Origin: Ectobacillus sp. JY-23 | GTDB taxonomy: Bacteria > Bacillota > Bacilli > Bacillales > Bacillaceae_G | Length of the DNA: 64,000 nucleotides | Reading direction: 5' to 3' | Assembly: GCF_023022965.1 (NCBI RefSeq) | Contig: NZ_CP095462.1 | Span: 310,001 to 374,000, forward strand | Shown here: positions 32,879-41,388 of the stretch, piece after piece | Layout: the number at the start of each line of letters is the position of its first letter | Position numbering within the stretch: position 1 is the stretch's first letter | Position numbers and translations under genes: made by a program | Notes under the pieces: generated by a model | What the model saw: only the letters and a program-made list of their open reading frames with translations | The model's database searches: none | What the model was told of the DNA's origin: nothing

Positions 32879-35052
32879 AGCATATGCGGATCATGCCGGA
32901 TAGCCGCTTAGAAAACGGAAGGGTAGAACATTTTGCACAGTCCTTATGCAGTTACCGCTCCATGTTGGAACGTTTTAATAAGGAAACAAAACGCTTAGAT
33001 GCCAATTTCTTTTCATGGGAAATTATGCTTGAGCCAAAGAACACCAGCTTTCATATTACGTTACCAACAGATGCGGAACGAATTGTACAAAAAGCGGTTC
33101 ATTCTTCTTGGCCACAAGTGACTGTGCAAGAGCAGGAAGATATTCTGCATACTTTTACACCCACACTCACATCGGTTATGGAGATGAGACACCATTATTT
33201 CTTAGCGATGCGTGTAGATCGGAGGGGCAACTGGTTAAATTCGTTACTTGAGGTCCTGAACATCATGCAAGAAGGTGACAAAGTCGTCATTCAAGTGTTC
33301 AGTGAGCCAGCGTTTCATGATTGGTACGTGCCAGCAACGGATGCTTACACGCAGTTTAAAAAAGGAAGTATGCCCCAGCGCCTGCGTTTCACAAAAAAGG
33401 ATATGGTGCAGTCAACGGTGAAAGCAGCTGCTTATGTTACGTTTGGTGCCATATCTATCGTAACAGAGATACTCACAGGGGAAGAACCGGAAAAGGTGGA
33501 TTTATCCGCAGGCGAACGTGGGATGATTCTTAGAGACGGTCCCTTACGTCCGGAGACTGTCCAGAAGACACGAGGAGACGCATATGACGTGAGTATTAGG
33601 ATTGGTATCCAAAGCCCAAATACGAAGCAAGCGCACCTGTTAAATCGCGCTGTTAGTACAGCATTCCGAGAGTTTGATGGAGATAACCAATTACAGAACC
33701 GTATCACGAACACAAAAAAGACATTCTCTCTAATGAAAGAACGTCGCAAAGGGTTGAAGCTAGCGTCTGATTACATGTCTATTCCGGAAATAGCCCGATT
33801 ATTCACATTGCCGCCATTATCTCTACAAGAAAAGTATCATATCCCAGGCATTAAGCTCCAGGAGACAGAGGTGGCAGCTACATTATTTGAAGGTGGTTTA
33901 CTTCTTGGTGAACAAACACACCGTGGTGAGACTAAACAAGTGTATATGCCGACAACAAATTGGGATGAACTTTGCCTGCCGGTCTGTGCGATCGGTGGCA
34001 TGGGGCAAGGGAAAACAGATGGCTTTGGGGCAAATCGTGTAGTAGAAGCGGTGAGAAATGGATTTGGCGCCATGTTCATCGACCCAGCTAAACATCAGGT
34101 GAGCGAACAGGTGAAGAAGGTATTACAACCGGACCAATATGAAATTATCAATATCAAACACTTAAAACCTTCTTTTGATTGGTGTGAGGCACAGTACAGT
34201 GAGTATGGGAAGGGGCTACTCGCTGATGCAGTTCTTTCCTTCTTTGAAGATTCATTGGAAGATAGCGTGCAAACAGAGCGGTATTTACGGGCGTTTATCA
34301 TGGGTATGCAGACCGCCAAACTTAACGAGATATTCCGTATCATGGAGGACATGAACTACCTGGAGGAGGTTGCTGAGAAGCTTCCAGACGGGATGCACAA
34401 AACCACACTCATGCAGTTTTCTAAAGAAAGTGAGAACATGCGGATGAAGATTGTAAAGCCTATCTATAACCGCATGGATATGATTATGGGAGATTCTTTT
34501 ATGATGGAATGTTTCCATAGTGATGTATCACTTGACTTCGTGAAACTACTTAGTCAAAAGAAAGCAATCATTATTGATGTGGCTAAAAAGGATGGACTCA
34601 CGCCGAAACAAATCAATCTGATTGGTAATCTCATCATGACTAAGGTGAACCTGGCAATGCAAATGAGGAAAGAAGAAGATCAGTTTCCGTTCTTTGTACT
34701 GATTGATGAACCGCACCAATTTAACCGAAGTGCGAAGCTATGGGAGAGTATGGCGGTAGAAAGTCGGAAATGGCGTGTGGGGTTCGTGTGGCTGTTTCAT
34801 TACTGGGATCAGCTGCCGAAGCAAGCACAAAGCGCAGTGAAAAACGCATTGCCGCATTATCATTTGTATCCAACATCAAAAGAAACCTGGCTAAAGTTTA
34901 AAGAAGAGATCGCACCGTTTGATTTGGCGGACTGTTTCAATTTAAAGAGATTCCATGCAATTAATATCCTGCGTATTGGTGGAGAGTCTACTAAGCCATT
35001 TGTCGCACATATGGCAGCTCCGCCTATTATGAGGTTAAAAAGAAAATGCTGA
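32875..35052 (+). CDS. HerA/VirB4/TraC-like DNA-transfer ATPase
   Basis: Protein of 725 residues. Walker A GMGQGKT is at residues 375-381 and Walker B FFVLIDEPHQF near 605. The C-terminal RecA-like half also shows GNLIMTKVNLAMQMRKEE and WRVGFVWLFHYWDQLPKQAQ, as in HerA/FtsK-type motors used in conjugation (VirB4, VirD4, TraC). The N-terminal 330 residues hold several alpha/beta segments without clear identity and a weak hydrophobic stretch near 190. With the pilin-like gene before it, it looks like the ATPase of a reduced type IV secretion or DNA-pumping device. An FtsK-like role in phage DNA segregation is an alternative. Confidence 0.75.
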   Translation: MKHMRIMPDSRLENGRVEHFAQSLCSYRSMLERFNKETKRLDANFFSWEIMLEPKNTSFHITLPTDAERIVQKAVHSSWPQVTVQEQEDILHTFTPTLTSVMEMRHHYFLAMRVDRRGNWLNSLLEVLNIMQEGDKVVIQVFSEPAFHDWYVPATDAYTQFKKGSMPQRLRFTKKDMVQSTVKAAAYVTFGAISIVTEILTGEEPEKVDLSAGERGMILRDGPLRPETVQKTRGDAYDVSIRIGIQSPNTKQAHLLNRAVSTAFREFDGDNQLQNRITNTKKTFSLMKERRKGLKLASDYMSIPEIARLFTLPPLSLQEKYHIPGIKLQETEVAATLFEGGLLLGEQTHRGETKQVYMPTTNWDELCLPVCAIGGMGQGKTDGFGANRVVEAVRNGFGAMFIDPAKHQVSEQVKKVLQPDQYEIINIKHLKPSFDWCEAQYSEYGKGLLADAVLSFFEDSLEDSVQTERYLRAFIMGMQTAKLNEIFRIMEDMNYLEEVAEKLPDGMHKTTLMQFSKESENMRMKIVKPIYNRMDMIMGDSFMMECFHSDVSLDFVKLLSQKKAIIIDVAKKDGLTPKQINLIGNLIMTKVNLAMQMRKEEDQFPFFVLIDEPHQFNRSAKLWESMAVESRKWRVGFVWLFHYWDQLPKQAQSAVKNALPHYHLYPTSKETWLKFKEEIAPFDLADCFNLKRFHAINILRIGGESTKPFVAHMAAPPIMRLKRKC

Positions 35053-35356
35053 TTTATCTGATAAATTAAGTGATGACTAGAAGAATATAAACATTATATA
35101 ATAATGTTATACAGGGTTTTATGCAGAATGATGTTACGATCTATGTTATAAAATACAACCGCGGCAAGACTGTATAAAATCCTGCATACATAATAAAAGG
35201 GATAGAGGATTAAAAAACCTTGTGACTGCTGTATCTTGAAGAAATCGTGACTGTCTATAATGTAATCTTATGTTAACTAGCATTGTATGGGATATACAAA
35301 AAAGTAGATTATGCTTATAATTTAAAAGTAATAGCATTGGATGAGAATATTAAGAG
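35053..35356. other. AT-rich intergenic region at the end of the accessory block
   Basis: No gene is seen. It holds a small palindrome (AACATTATATAATAATGTT type, about 35,089-35,108) and an imperfect 17-bp inverted repeat: 35110-35126 (TACAGGGTTTTATGCAG) against 35170-35186 (CTGTATAAAATCCTGCA on the plus strand), 14 of 17 positions matching. A weak promoter for the next gene is possible: TATACA at 35293-35298 and TATAAT at 35316-35321, 17 bases apart. Confidence 0.5.
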
Positions 35357-36220
35357 GTGGTTAAAATAATTATTAAAAGTCTTGAGAACATAAATTTGCA
35401 AGAGTTTACAATTTGCTTTAATGACGCTTTCTCTGATTATATAATTCCGTTTAAAGTATCTCCGCATTATTTAGCTGAAAGATTCACAGGTGCAGGGGTT
35501 CATTATAATTTATCATTTGGTGTATTCAGTGAAGATAAGCAGGTAGCCTTTATTATGCACGGAATTGAAGAACACAATGGTGAAAAAATAGCTTTCGATA
35601 TTGGTACAGGAGTTATTCCCTCATATAGAGGTAAGCGTCTTGTGGCACAAATCTATAATCATGCTATTCCTATTCTGAAACAACATAATGTTCAAAAATG
35701 CTTATTAGAAGTTATCCAGACGAATGAAAAAGCTATTAAGGCTTATAACAATTTAGGGTTTCAGATAAAGCGAGAACTTTCCTGTTTCAAAGGTAGTATT
35801 CGGATTGATCTACCCCCCTCCACTACTCCTGAACATATATGTATAACCACTGTTAGTCCAAACAAATTTGATTGGAGCATAGTGCATGCTTTTTGGAACT
35901 TTGAACCCTCTTGGGAACAATCTGTTCAGGCTATATTACGTAATCCACACTTATATGATGTGATTACGATAAGTGAACAAAATACTATATGTGGATATGC
36001 TGTAATCGATTCAAAACAAGGGAGGATCCTCCAATTTGGTGTCCTTAAGGAAAAAAGAAACCAAGGCTTTGGTCACTCTTTATTTCAATGGATTGGGAAA
36101 AGACATTCAATAATCTCGATCAACAATGTAGACAAGTACGATATAGAGTCTATACGTTTCCTAAAAAAGATAGGTCTCAATATACACATCGAACAATATG
36201 AAATGGAGAAAACTTTATAA
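35357..36220 (+). CDS. GNAT-family N-acetyltransferase
   Basis: Protein of about 287 residues. The N-terminal GNAT domain contains DIGTGVIPSYRGKRLVAQIYNHA and YNNLGFQIKREL; the C-terminal half (VIDSKQGRILQFGVLKEKRNQGFGHSLF...FLKKIGL) is a second, partial GNAT fold. Substrate unknown. Start choice is difficult: the only regular start is the GTG at 35357, which overlaps the ribosome site GAGGTGG; the site is better spaced for ATA or ATT at 35366-35371. It may be cargo at the prophage end or chromosomal. Confidence 0.82.
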   Translation: MVKIIIKSLENINLQEFTICFNDAFSDYIIPFKVSPHYLAERFTGAGVHYNLSFGVFSEDKQVAFIMHGIEEHNGEKIAFDIGTGVIPSYRGKRLVAQIYNHAIPILKQHNVQKCLLEVIQTNEKAIKAYNNLGFQIKRELSCFKGSIRIDLPPSTTPEHICITTVSPNKFDWSIVHAFWNFEPSWEQSVQAILRNPHLYDVITISEQNTICGYAVIDSKQGRILQFGVLKEKRNQGFGHSLFQWIGKRHSIISINNVDKYDIESIRFLKKIGLNIHIEQYEMEKTL

Positions 36221-36230
36221 AAATAAAAAA

Positions 36231-36257
36231 ACCATCTTACATTAGATGGTTTTTTTT
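36231..36257 (+). terminator. Terminator after the GNAT gene
   Basis: ACCATCT and AGATGGT form a 7-bp stem, extended by flanking A and T runs, followed by eight T. The flanking A-run makes it bidirectional. Confidence 0.9.
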
Positions 36258-36616
36258 ATGAAACAACTGCTGATAATCCGCATTATGTCATCTGGATCAT
36301 CCAAAGAATAATCCTTTTCACTGTGCCAAAAAACTACCAGTAAGATATCTTATATGAATAAGGTTTGGAAGGATGACATGTGATTAGTATTTTAATCACG
36401 GGCGGAGTTCATAAATCCACTTATCACATATATGATACACTGCTACCTATGAGATTAAGTAAGTAATTAATAGAATTTAATTTAATTGTTAAAACTCTAC
36501 ATGAAAATGCTAACAAATTTGCTAACAAAAATGATAACGAAATGAAAAATCAGTGTTAAATAGAAGTAATAAGTTTAGGCTGATATGTCCAAGGAAATGC
36601 TTAATACCAAGGGTTT
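36258..36616. other. Intergenic junction with 12-bp direct repeats (candidate attR arm)
   Basis: No complete gene is seen. TGCTAACAA occurs at 36508-36516 and 36520-36528, and TGATAACGA at 36532-36540, three elements with an exact 12-base period. Such spaced repeats resemble integrase arm-binding sites. In one frame they would read NANKFANKNDNEMKNQC followed by a stop, which also resembles an integrase C-terminal tail, so this may be a remnant. A short frame at 36380-36466 with a ribosome site is not convincing. The region abuts the broken metallo-hydrolase gene. Confidence 0.4.
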
Positions 36617-37357
36617 TTAAAGGGTGGTAAAGCTTGGTGATGTAATGATTTTCAACCACTCTGGTTCGTAAGCACCAATCGGCATTAAAGCAATATCAAT
36701 TTGAAATCGTTCGTGTATATCATGAAAGCCTCGGAAATATCCAGTATCCCCGCAAAAATAAATCGTTTCTGACTCGTTCTTCATCACCCAGCCCCCCCAG
36801 TGTGAGCGGTTTAAATCAAATGGTGTACGGCGCGTCCAATGCTGTGCGGGTACAAAGTGAAATCTTACATGGTCTATAGTAGTCGATTCCCACCAATTGA
36901 ATTCCTGCACCCTTGAAAAGCCTTTACGAAGAAATATCTTCTTCATTCCAACTGGAACGAGATATAACACGTTGGGTGGTAGTTGACGAATTGTTGCAAA
37001 ATCCAGATGATCGTAATGACCATGTGATAATAATACAATATCGATAGGAGGTAATTCAGAAAGTAACAAACCGGGTTTTGTTAGCCTGGGTACAATCTTT
37101 AAGCGTTCAGACCACACGGGGTCCGTTAGAATATGTAAACCTTGCATTTGAATGAGAAAGGTTGCATGACCAACCCAAGTTACTGTAGTTTCTTGTGTGT
37201 TTTGTTGTAGAAATGTAGCTTTTTTGTTTGAACAGTGAGGAATGGTTTGTGAGTAATCTTTCTTTTTGCTGCTGCGCTCTCTTCGCCACCGTAAATACGT
37301 AAAAAGAGATTTGGTTGTTTGGACATCGTCCATATTTTTATACTTTTCTCCCATCAT
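36617..37357 (-). pseudogene. Metallo-beta-lactamase-fold hydrolase, 3' truncated
   Basis: The 246 residues belong to the UlaG/NAPE-PLD-like metallo-hydrolase family (COG2220). Present are the N-terminal VTWVGHATFLIQMQG, the zinc motif LLSHGHYDHLD, PAQHWTRRTPFD and YFCGDTGYFRGF. The family normally runs past 300 residues and has a last metal-binding His in a PMHWGTF-like motif. Here the protein stops just after IGAYEPEW with an unrelated tail (LKIITSPSFTTL). The missing end coincides with the prophage boundary, so integration or a later frameshift probably inactivated the gene. The 3' part may lie at the far left end of the prophage. Confidence 0.7.
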
Positions 37358-37532
37358 ATACCCCCCTTTTTAGAATATAAGTCTCTTTCAGTGACACGAG
37401 TTTCAATGTTTGATACGGAATTGCTTCTCAGTTCATTGTATACGAGTCAAAGAGGTGAAATCCTTTAAATTACTATTAAAAAAGTGTAAAATTACAATGA
37501 GCTTTTATTTACAAACGTATTGAGGTGTAGAC

Positions 37533-37991
37533 ATGAATAAAGAGGAAGTTATTACTCATATGGCACAATATATCAAGTTGGTACGAATTGAAAGTGGTTA
37601 TACACAAGAAAAAATGGCTGAAATTTTAGGGATTTCTAAGAAAACCCTTGTACAAATTGAAAAAGGTCGTATATCACCGGCGTGGTATACGGTTGTAACT
37701 ATTTGTGCATTATTTCGCGACAGCGAGATTTTACGCATTCAATTTGGTGATGATGCACTTGATACCTTAACAAATCTTGCACGGCAACATGTAGAGTATA
37801 GAAAAGAACGAACAATGGGCGGTAAAGTATGGTGGAAAGAGATTCAAAGAATGAGTTCGTTTCGATTGCAACAAAATATAATCAGTCAACATTATCGCAT
37901 TTTAGATGATGATGATTATCGATGGTATAGTACATTTGATAAGACAGAAGCGACAAAGAAATTGACAAAATTGTGTCAAGGAAGTGAATAG
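37533..37991 (+). CDS. XRE-family transcriptional regulator
   Basis: Protein of 152 residues. The HTH spans residues 12-65 (YIKLVRIESGYTQEKMAEILGISKKTLVQIEKGR), followed by a helical C-terminal part with KVWWKEIQRMSSFRLQQN and DDYRWYSTFDK. The C-terminus is not a known ligand domain to me. The ATG follows TTGAGGTG. It is divergent from the broken hydrolase gene and may once have regulated it (inference). Confidence 0.85.
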   Translation: MNKEEVITHMAQYIKLVRIESGYTQEKMAEILGISKKTLVQIEKGRISPAWYTVVTICALFRDSEILRIQFGDDALDTLTNLARQHVEYRKERTMGGKVWWKEIQRMSSFRLQQNIISQHYRILDDDDYRWYSTFDKTEATKKLTKLCQGSE

Positions 37992-38052
37992 GTTGGGAAT
38001 GCTAGATGTTTTTGATACACTGTAAGAGAAGTTGCAAAAAAGGAGAATCAAC

Positions 38053-38625
38053 ATGATGCGTACAAGGATATTAGGGGTGCTTGCTATTCTGCTTGTCATC
38101 ACAGGATGTACAGGTGCGAAAATTCGTGATCCATTAAATTGGAAAACAGAATCGTTTCAATACATAAATCAAGAGGGGAAACCGTTCGGCTCTAAAGATT
38201 TAAAAGGCAAGGTTTGGATTGCCAGCTTTATCTTTACCAGCTGCACCACTGTTTGTCCGCCAATGACAGCAAATGTGGCCCGTTTGCAAAAAATGACTGC
38301 TGAAAAAAACTTAGACGTTGAGTTTGTTTCGTTCAGTGTAGATCCTACGGTTGATACACCCGAGGCGATGCGATCATTTGGTGATAAATTTGCGGCTGAT
38401 TATAGCAATTGGAACTTTTTGACCGGCTACACACAACAAGAAATTGAGGCTTTTGCAAAGAAAAATTTTAAATCATTTATTAAAAAGCCAGAAGGGGAAG
38501 ATCAAGTTATTCATCAGACCTCCTTTTTTCTTGTCAGCGATGGAGTTGTCATGAAAAAGTACAGCGGGCTGGAAAATACACCGTATGAAGAAATATTGCG
38601 TGATATAGAGCGCTTGACGCAGTAA
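38053..38625 (+). CDS. SCO1/SenC-family copper/thiol lipoprotein
   Basis: Lipoprotein of 190 residues for assembly of the CuA centre of cytochrome c oxidase (BsSco/YpmQ-like). The signal peptide ends in a lipobox VITGC. The thioredoxin fold carries TSCTTVCPP with C64 and C68, and the copper-binding H154 lies in VIHQTSF. The ATG at 38053 has AAAGGAGAA upstream. It is anchored outside the membrane. A perfect palindrome follows and separates it from the convergent Hsp20 gene. Confidence 0.93.
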   Translation: MMRTRILGVLAILLVITGCTGAKIRDPLNWKTESFQYINQEGKPFGSKDLKGKVWIASFIFTSCTTVCPPMTANVARLQKMTAEKNLDVEFVSFSVDPTVDTPEAMRSFGDKFAADYSNWNFLTGYTQQEIEAFAKKNFKSFIKKPEGEDQVIHQTSFFLVSDGVVMKKYSGLENTPYEEILRDIERLTQ

Positions 38626-38650
38626 GGGATGCCATATGGCATCCCTTACT
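38621..38650. terminator. Perfect palindromic hairpin between convergent genes
   Basis: AGTAAGGGATGCC and its exact complement form a 13-bp stem with ATAT loop. The left arm includes the SCO stop codon. There is no long T-run, but the stem is strong and the location between convergent genes suits bidirectional termination. Confidence 0.75.
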
Positions 38651-38656
38651 ATACTA

Positions 38657-39115
38657 TTACTCAATTGTCAAAATATCAGATTGTACAACGACTTTCGGGG
38701 CACGGACTTCCAAAACACCATTATAGTAGGATGCTTTTGCCGCTTTCTTTTGGATAGGGTAAGGCAATTTAATAACGCGGGTCGCTTCTGTAATAGAGCG
38801 TTCTCTTCGATAATAGTTGTTACCGTCAACTTCTTCTGCAATATCGTCTTGGACGGAGATCTGTAAATATTCTCCTTGAATCTCAAGTTTAATTTGATTT
38901 TTAGCAATACCCGGAAGCTCAGCTTTTATCACAAGGTCATTTCCTGATTCATATAAGTCCACTGGAAATGTAAGCAGGCGATTGCCTTTTTGGAAAAAGT
39001 GATTCATTTCGGCGATAAGACCGCGCAATGGGGTTTGCTCAAAAAACTCATCAATTTGCTTTAAGTAATTTTTAATTTGTGAACGAGACGGATGATTTTT
39101 ATTTTCTTCGCTCAT
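38657..39115 (-). CDS. Hsp20/alpha-crystallin small heat-shock protein
   Basis: Protein of 152 residues on the minus strand. The alpha-crystallin domain covers about 45-150: FPVDLYESGNDLVIKAELPGI, LQISVQDD, YYRRERSITEATRVIKLP, then ASYYNGVLEVRAPK. It is an ATP-independent holdase. The N-terminal helical region (LKQIDEFFEQTPLRGLIAEMN) mediates oligomers. ATG behind GAGGTATTACG. Confidence 0.93.
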   Translation of the reverse strand: MSEENKNHPSRSQIKNYLKQIDEFFEQTPLRGLIAEMNHFFQKGNRLLTFPVDLYESGNDLVIKAELPGIAKNQIKLEIQGEYLQISVQDDIAEEVDGNNYYRRERSITEATRVIKLPYPIQKKAAKASYYNGVLEVRAPKVVVQSDILTIE

Positions 39116-39208
39116 CGTAATACCTCCCTCAAGTGAATCTGCAATATCATATGATGAAGATGCCTAAACGTGATACATTTTTAAAACAACATTTTTGGTT
39201 TTTCTCGC

Positions 39209-39236
39209 TTGATTGTCATTCTTATGCTAGTATAAA
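39209..39236 (+). promoter_or_regulatory. Probable SigA promoter of asnB
   Basis: TTGATT at 39209-39214, a 16-base spacer and TATAAA at 39231-39236, about 40 bases before the start codon. Confidence 0.55.
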
Positions 39237-39277
39237 TAAGGTTGATATGGATTTTATTATAGAAAGAAGGTAAGGCT

Positions 39278-41179
39278 ATGTGTGGCTTTGTAGGTTGCTT
39301 ATACGAGAAGCCTAGAGAACTTTCAACTGAAGAAATGCAGCAGTTTGAAACGATGAATTCAATTATTTTTCACCGCGGACCGGATGATGAGGGATACTTT
39401 AGGGACGAGCATGTTCAATTTGGATTCCGTCGTTTAAGTATCATTGATATTGAGGCAGGGCATCAACCGTTAACATATGAAAATGAGCGTTATGTGATTA
39501 TTTTTAATGGTGAAATTTATAACTACGTAGAATTACGGGAAATGCTTCTTGAAAAAGGAGCAACATTCGCTACGCATTCTGATACGGAAGTAATTATTGC
39601 GTTATACGCGCATATGAAAGAGAAATGTGTAGACTATTTGCGCGGCATGTTTGCGTTTATGATTTGGGATCGCGAAGAAAAGCGTTTATTTGGTGCTCGT
39701 GATCATTTTGGTATTAAGCCGTTATTTGTTGCGGAAGAAAGTGATGCAATCTACTTTGCTTCTGAAAAGAAAAGCATTGTTCATGCCTTGCAGGATAAGG
39801 GTGTAAATGTTGCGTCCTTGCAGCATTATTTTACGTATCAATACGCACCGGAGCCTGCTTCCTTGACAGCAGATATTAATAAAATTGAACCAGGTCATTA
39901 CTTTGTGAAGGAGCCTGGCAAACCATTAACAACGCATCGTTACTGGAAACCGTATTTCAAGCCATCTGGTGAGACAAAAGAGCAACATATCGCAAATATT
40001 CGTGACGTATTGTATGATTCTGTTAAAATGCATATGCGTAGCGATGTACCGGTTGGTTCTTTCTTATCAGGCGGTATTGATTCGTCCATTGTGGTATCTA
40101 TTGCAAAAGAATTTAATCCAAACTTACTTACGTTCTCTGTCGGTTTTGAGCGCGAGGGCTTCAGTGAGGTAGATGTTGCAAAAGAAACAGCAGAGAAATT
40201 AAATGTTAAAAATCATAGTGTCCTTGTTACGCCAGAAGAGTTTATGAACGAGTTCCCTAAAATCATGTGGCACATGGACGATCCACTTGCGGATCCAGCT
40301 GCAGTGCCATTGTACTTTGTCGCGAAAGAAGCGCGTAAGCATGTGACAGTTGTATTGTCTGGTGAAGGTTCTGATGAATTATTTGGCGGATATAATATTT
40401 ATCGTGAGCCAAATTCATTAAAAATGTTTCAATATATTCCGGAACCGGGTAAACGCGTGTTAAAGGCACTAAGCGGCGCTTTACAGGAAGGATTTAAAGG
40501 AAAGAGCTTTTTAGAGCGCGGATGTACGCCAATTGAAGAACGCTATTATGGAAATGCAAAAATCTTCCGAGAAGAAGAAAAGCAACAGCTAATGCGTTCT
40601 TACAATAACGCGATTCGTTATACTGATATTACTAAGCCGCTTTACAATGAAATTGACATGTATGACGATGTAAGCAAAATGCAATATATTGACATGTTTA
40701 CTTGGCTTCGCGGTGATATTTTAGTAAAAGCAGATAAAATGACTATGGCACATTCACTAGAATTGCGCGTTCCGTTCTTAGACAAAGAGGTGTTTGATGT
40801 AGCGTCTAAATTGCCAACAGAACTGAAAATTGCAAACGGTACAACAAAAGCGATATTGCGTGAAGCAGTGGAAGGAATTGTACCAGATCATGTATTAAAT
40901 CGCAAAAAGCTAGGTTTCCCTGTACCGATTCGTCATTGGTTAAAAAATGAAATGCGAGATTGGGCAATGGCAATTATTAAAGAGAGCGCTACAGATCATT
41001 TAATTGATAAGCAGTACGTTCTAAATCTATTGGATGCACATTGCGCTGGAACAGCTGATTACAGTCGCAAAATCTGGACAGTTTTATCATTCATGGTGTG
41101 GCATCAGATTTATGTTGAACACAAGTATGATATCAGCCATTTTCAAGAAGCAACAAAACAAACATATATGAATGTATAA
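39278..41179 (+). CDS. asnB: Glutamine-dependent asparagine synthetase
   Basis: Enzyme of 633 residues making asparagine from aspartate, ATP and glutamine. The N-terminal glutaminase domain starts directly with the catalytic Cys2 (CGFVGC) and includes IIFHRGPDDEGYF, FNGEIYNYVELRE and HSDTEVI. The C-terminal synthetase domain holds the ATP loop FLSGGIDSS and the segments VLSGEGSDELFGGY and DKMTMAHSLELRVPFLD. Length and sequence fit Bacillus subtilis AsnB (632) better than AsnO or AsnH. In Bacillus this enzyme also amidates meso-diaminopimelate in the cell wall. Single gene with its own promoter and terminator. Confidence 0.95.
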   Translation: MCGFVGCLYEKPRELSTEEMQQFETMNSIIFHRGPDDEGYFRDEHVQFGFRRLSIIDIEAGHQPLTYENERYVIIFNGEIYNYVELREMLLEKGATFATHSDTEVIIALYAHMKEKCVDYLRGMFAFMIWDREEKRLFGARDHFGIKPLFVAEESDAIYFASEKKSIVHALQDKGVNVASLQHYFTYQYAPEPASLTADINKIEPGHYFVKEPGKPLTTHRYWKPYFKPSGETKEQHIANIRDVLYDSVKMHMRSDVPVGSFLSGGIDSSIVVSIAKEFNPNLLTFSVGFEREGFSEVDVAKETAEKLNVKNHSVLVTPEEFMNEFPKIMWHMDDPLADPAAVPLYFVAKEARKHVTVVLSGEGSDELFGGYNIYREPNSLKMFQYIPEPGKRVLKALSGALQEGFKGKSFLERGCTPIEERYYGNAKIFREEEKQQLMRSYNNAIRYTDITKPLYNEIDMYDDVSKMQYIDMFTWLRGDILVKADKMTMAHSLELRVPFLDKEVFDVASKLPTELKIANGTTKAILREAVEGIVPDHVLNRKKLGFPVPIRHWLKNEMRDWAMAIIKESATDHLIDKQYVLNLLDAHCAGTADYSRKIWTVLSFMVWHQIYVEHKYDISHFQEATKQTYMNV

Positions 41180-41183
41180 AAGC

Positions 41184-41228
41184 AAGTGTGTCTAAGAATG
41201 GATTCCCCATTTTTAGACACACTTTTTA
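41184..41228 (+). terminator. Terminator after asnB
   Basis: An 18-bp stem (AAGTGTGTCTAAGAATGG with its near-perfect complement, one G-T pair) and a five-base loop, then TTTTT. Confidence 0.93.
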
Positions 41229-41388
41229 TTCATATCTCTAAATTTCATTTACCGAAAAAATGTATAAAAGATTTTTTATAAAATTATAGATAACTGCTGA
41301 TAGAAACTAGTCCATAATTCAATCATAAATGCTTGTTCTTTATGATACATTTATATTAACATGATAAGAAAACACCTATGGAGGACAT

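Larger units (their letters stand above)
1..36630. mobile_element. Siphovirus-type prophage, right-hand part
   Basis: A continuous phage gene order is present: antirepressor, recombination and replication, terminase, portal, capsid, tail tube, tape measure, tail tip, holin, endolysin, accessory genes. The head and tail order resembles Listeria A118/SPP1-type siphoviruses (portal, minor capsid 2, DUF4355-like scaffold, capsid, three small minor capsid genes, Ig-bearing tail protein, Gp15). Integrase and repressor are not seen and should lie left of the window. The right boundary is uncertain between about 35,060 and 36,640; the outer limit is chosen because the metallo-hydrolase gene there is cut short. 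Confidence 0.9.

Noticed and set aside
36380-36466. A 28-codon frame with GGAAGGATG near the prophage junction
   Set aside because: GTG start, short, no recognisable sequence, and lies in a probable junction of degraded DNA.
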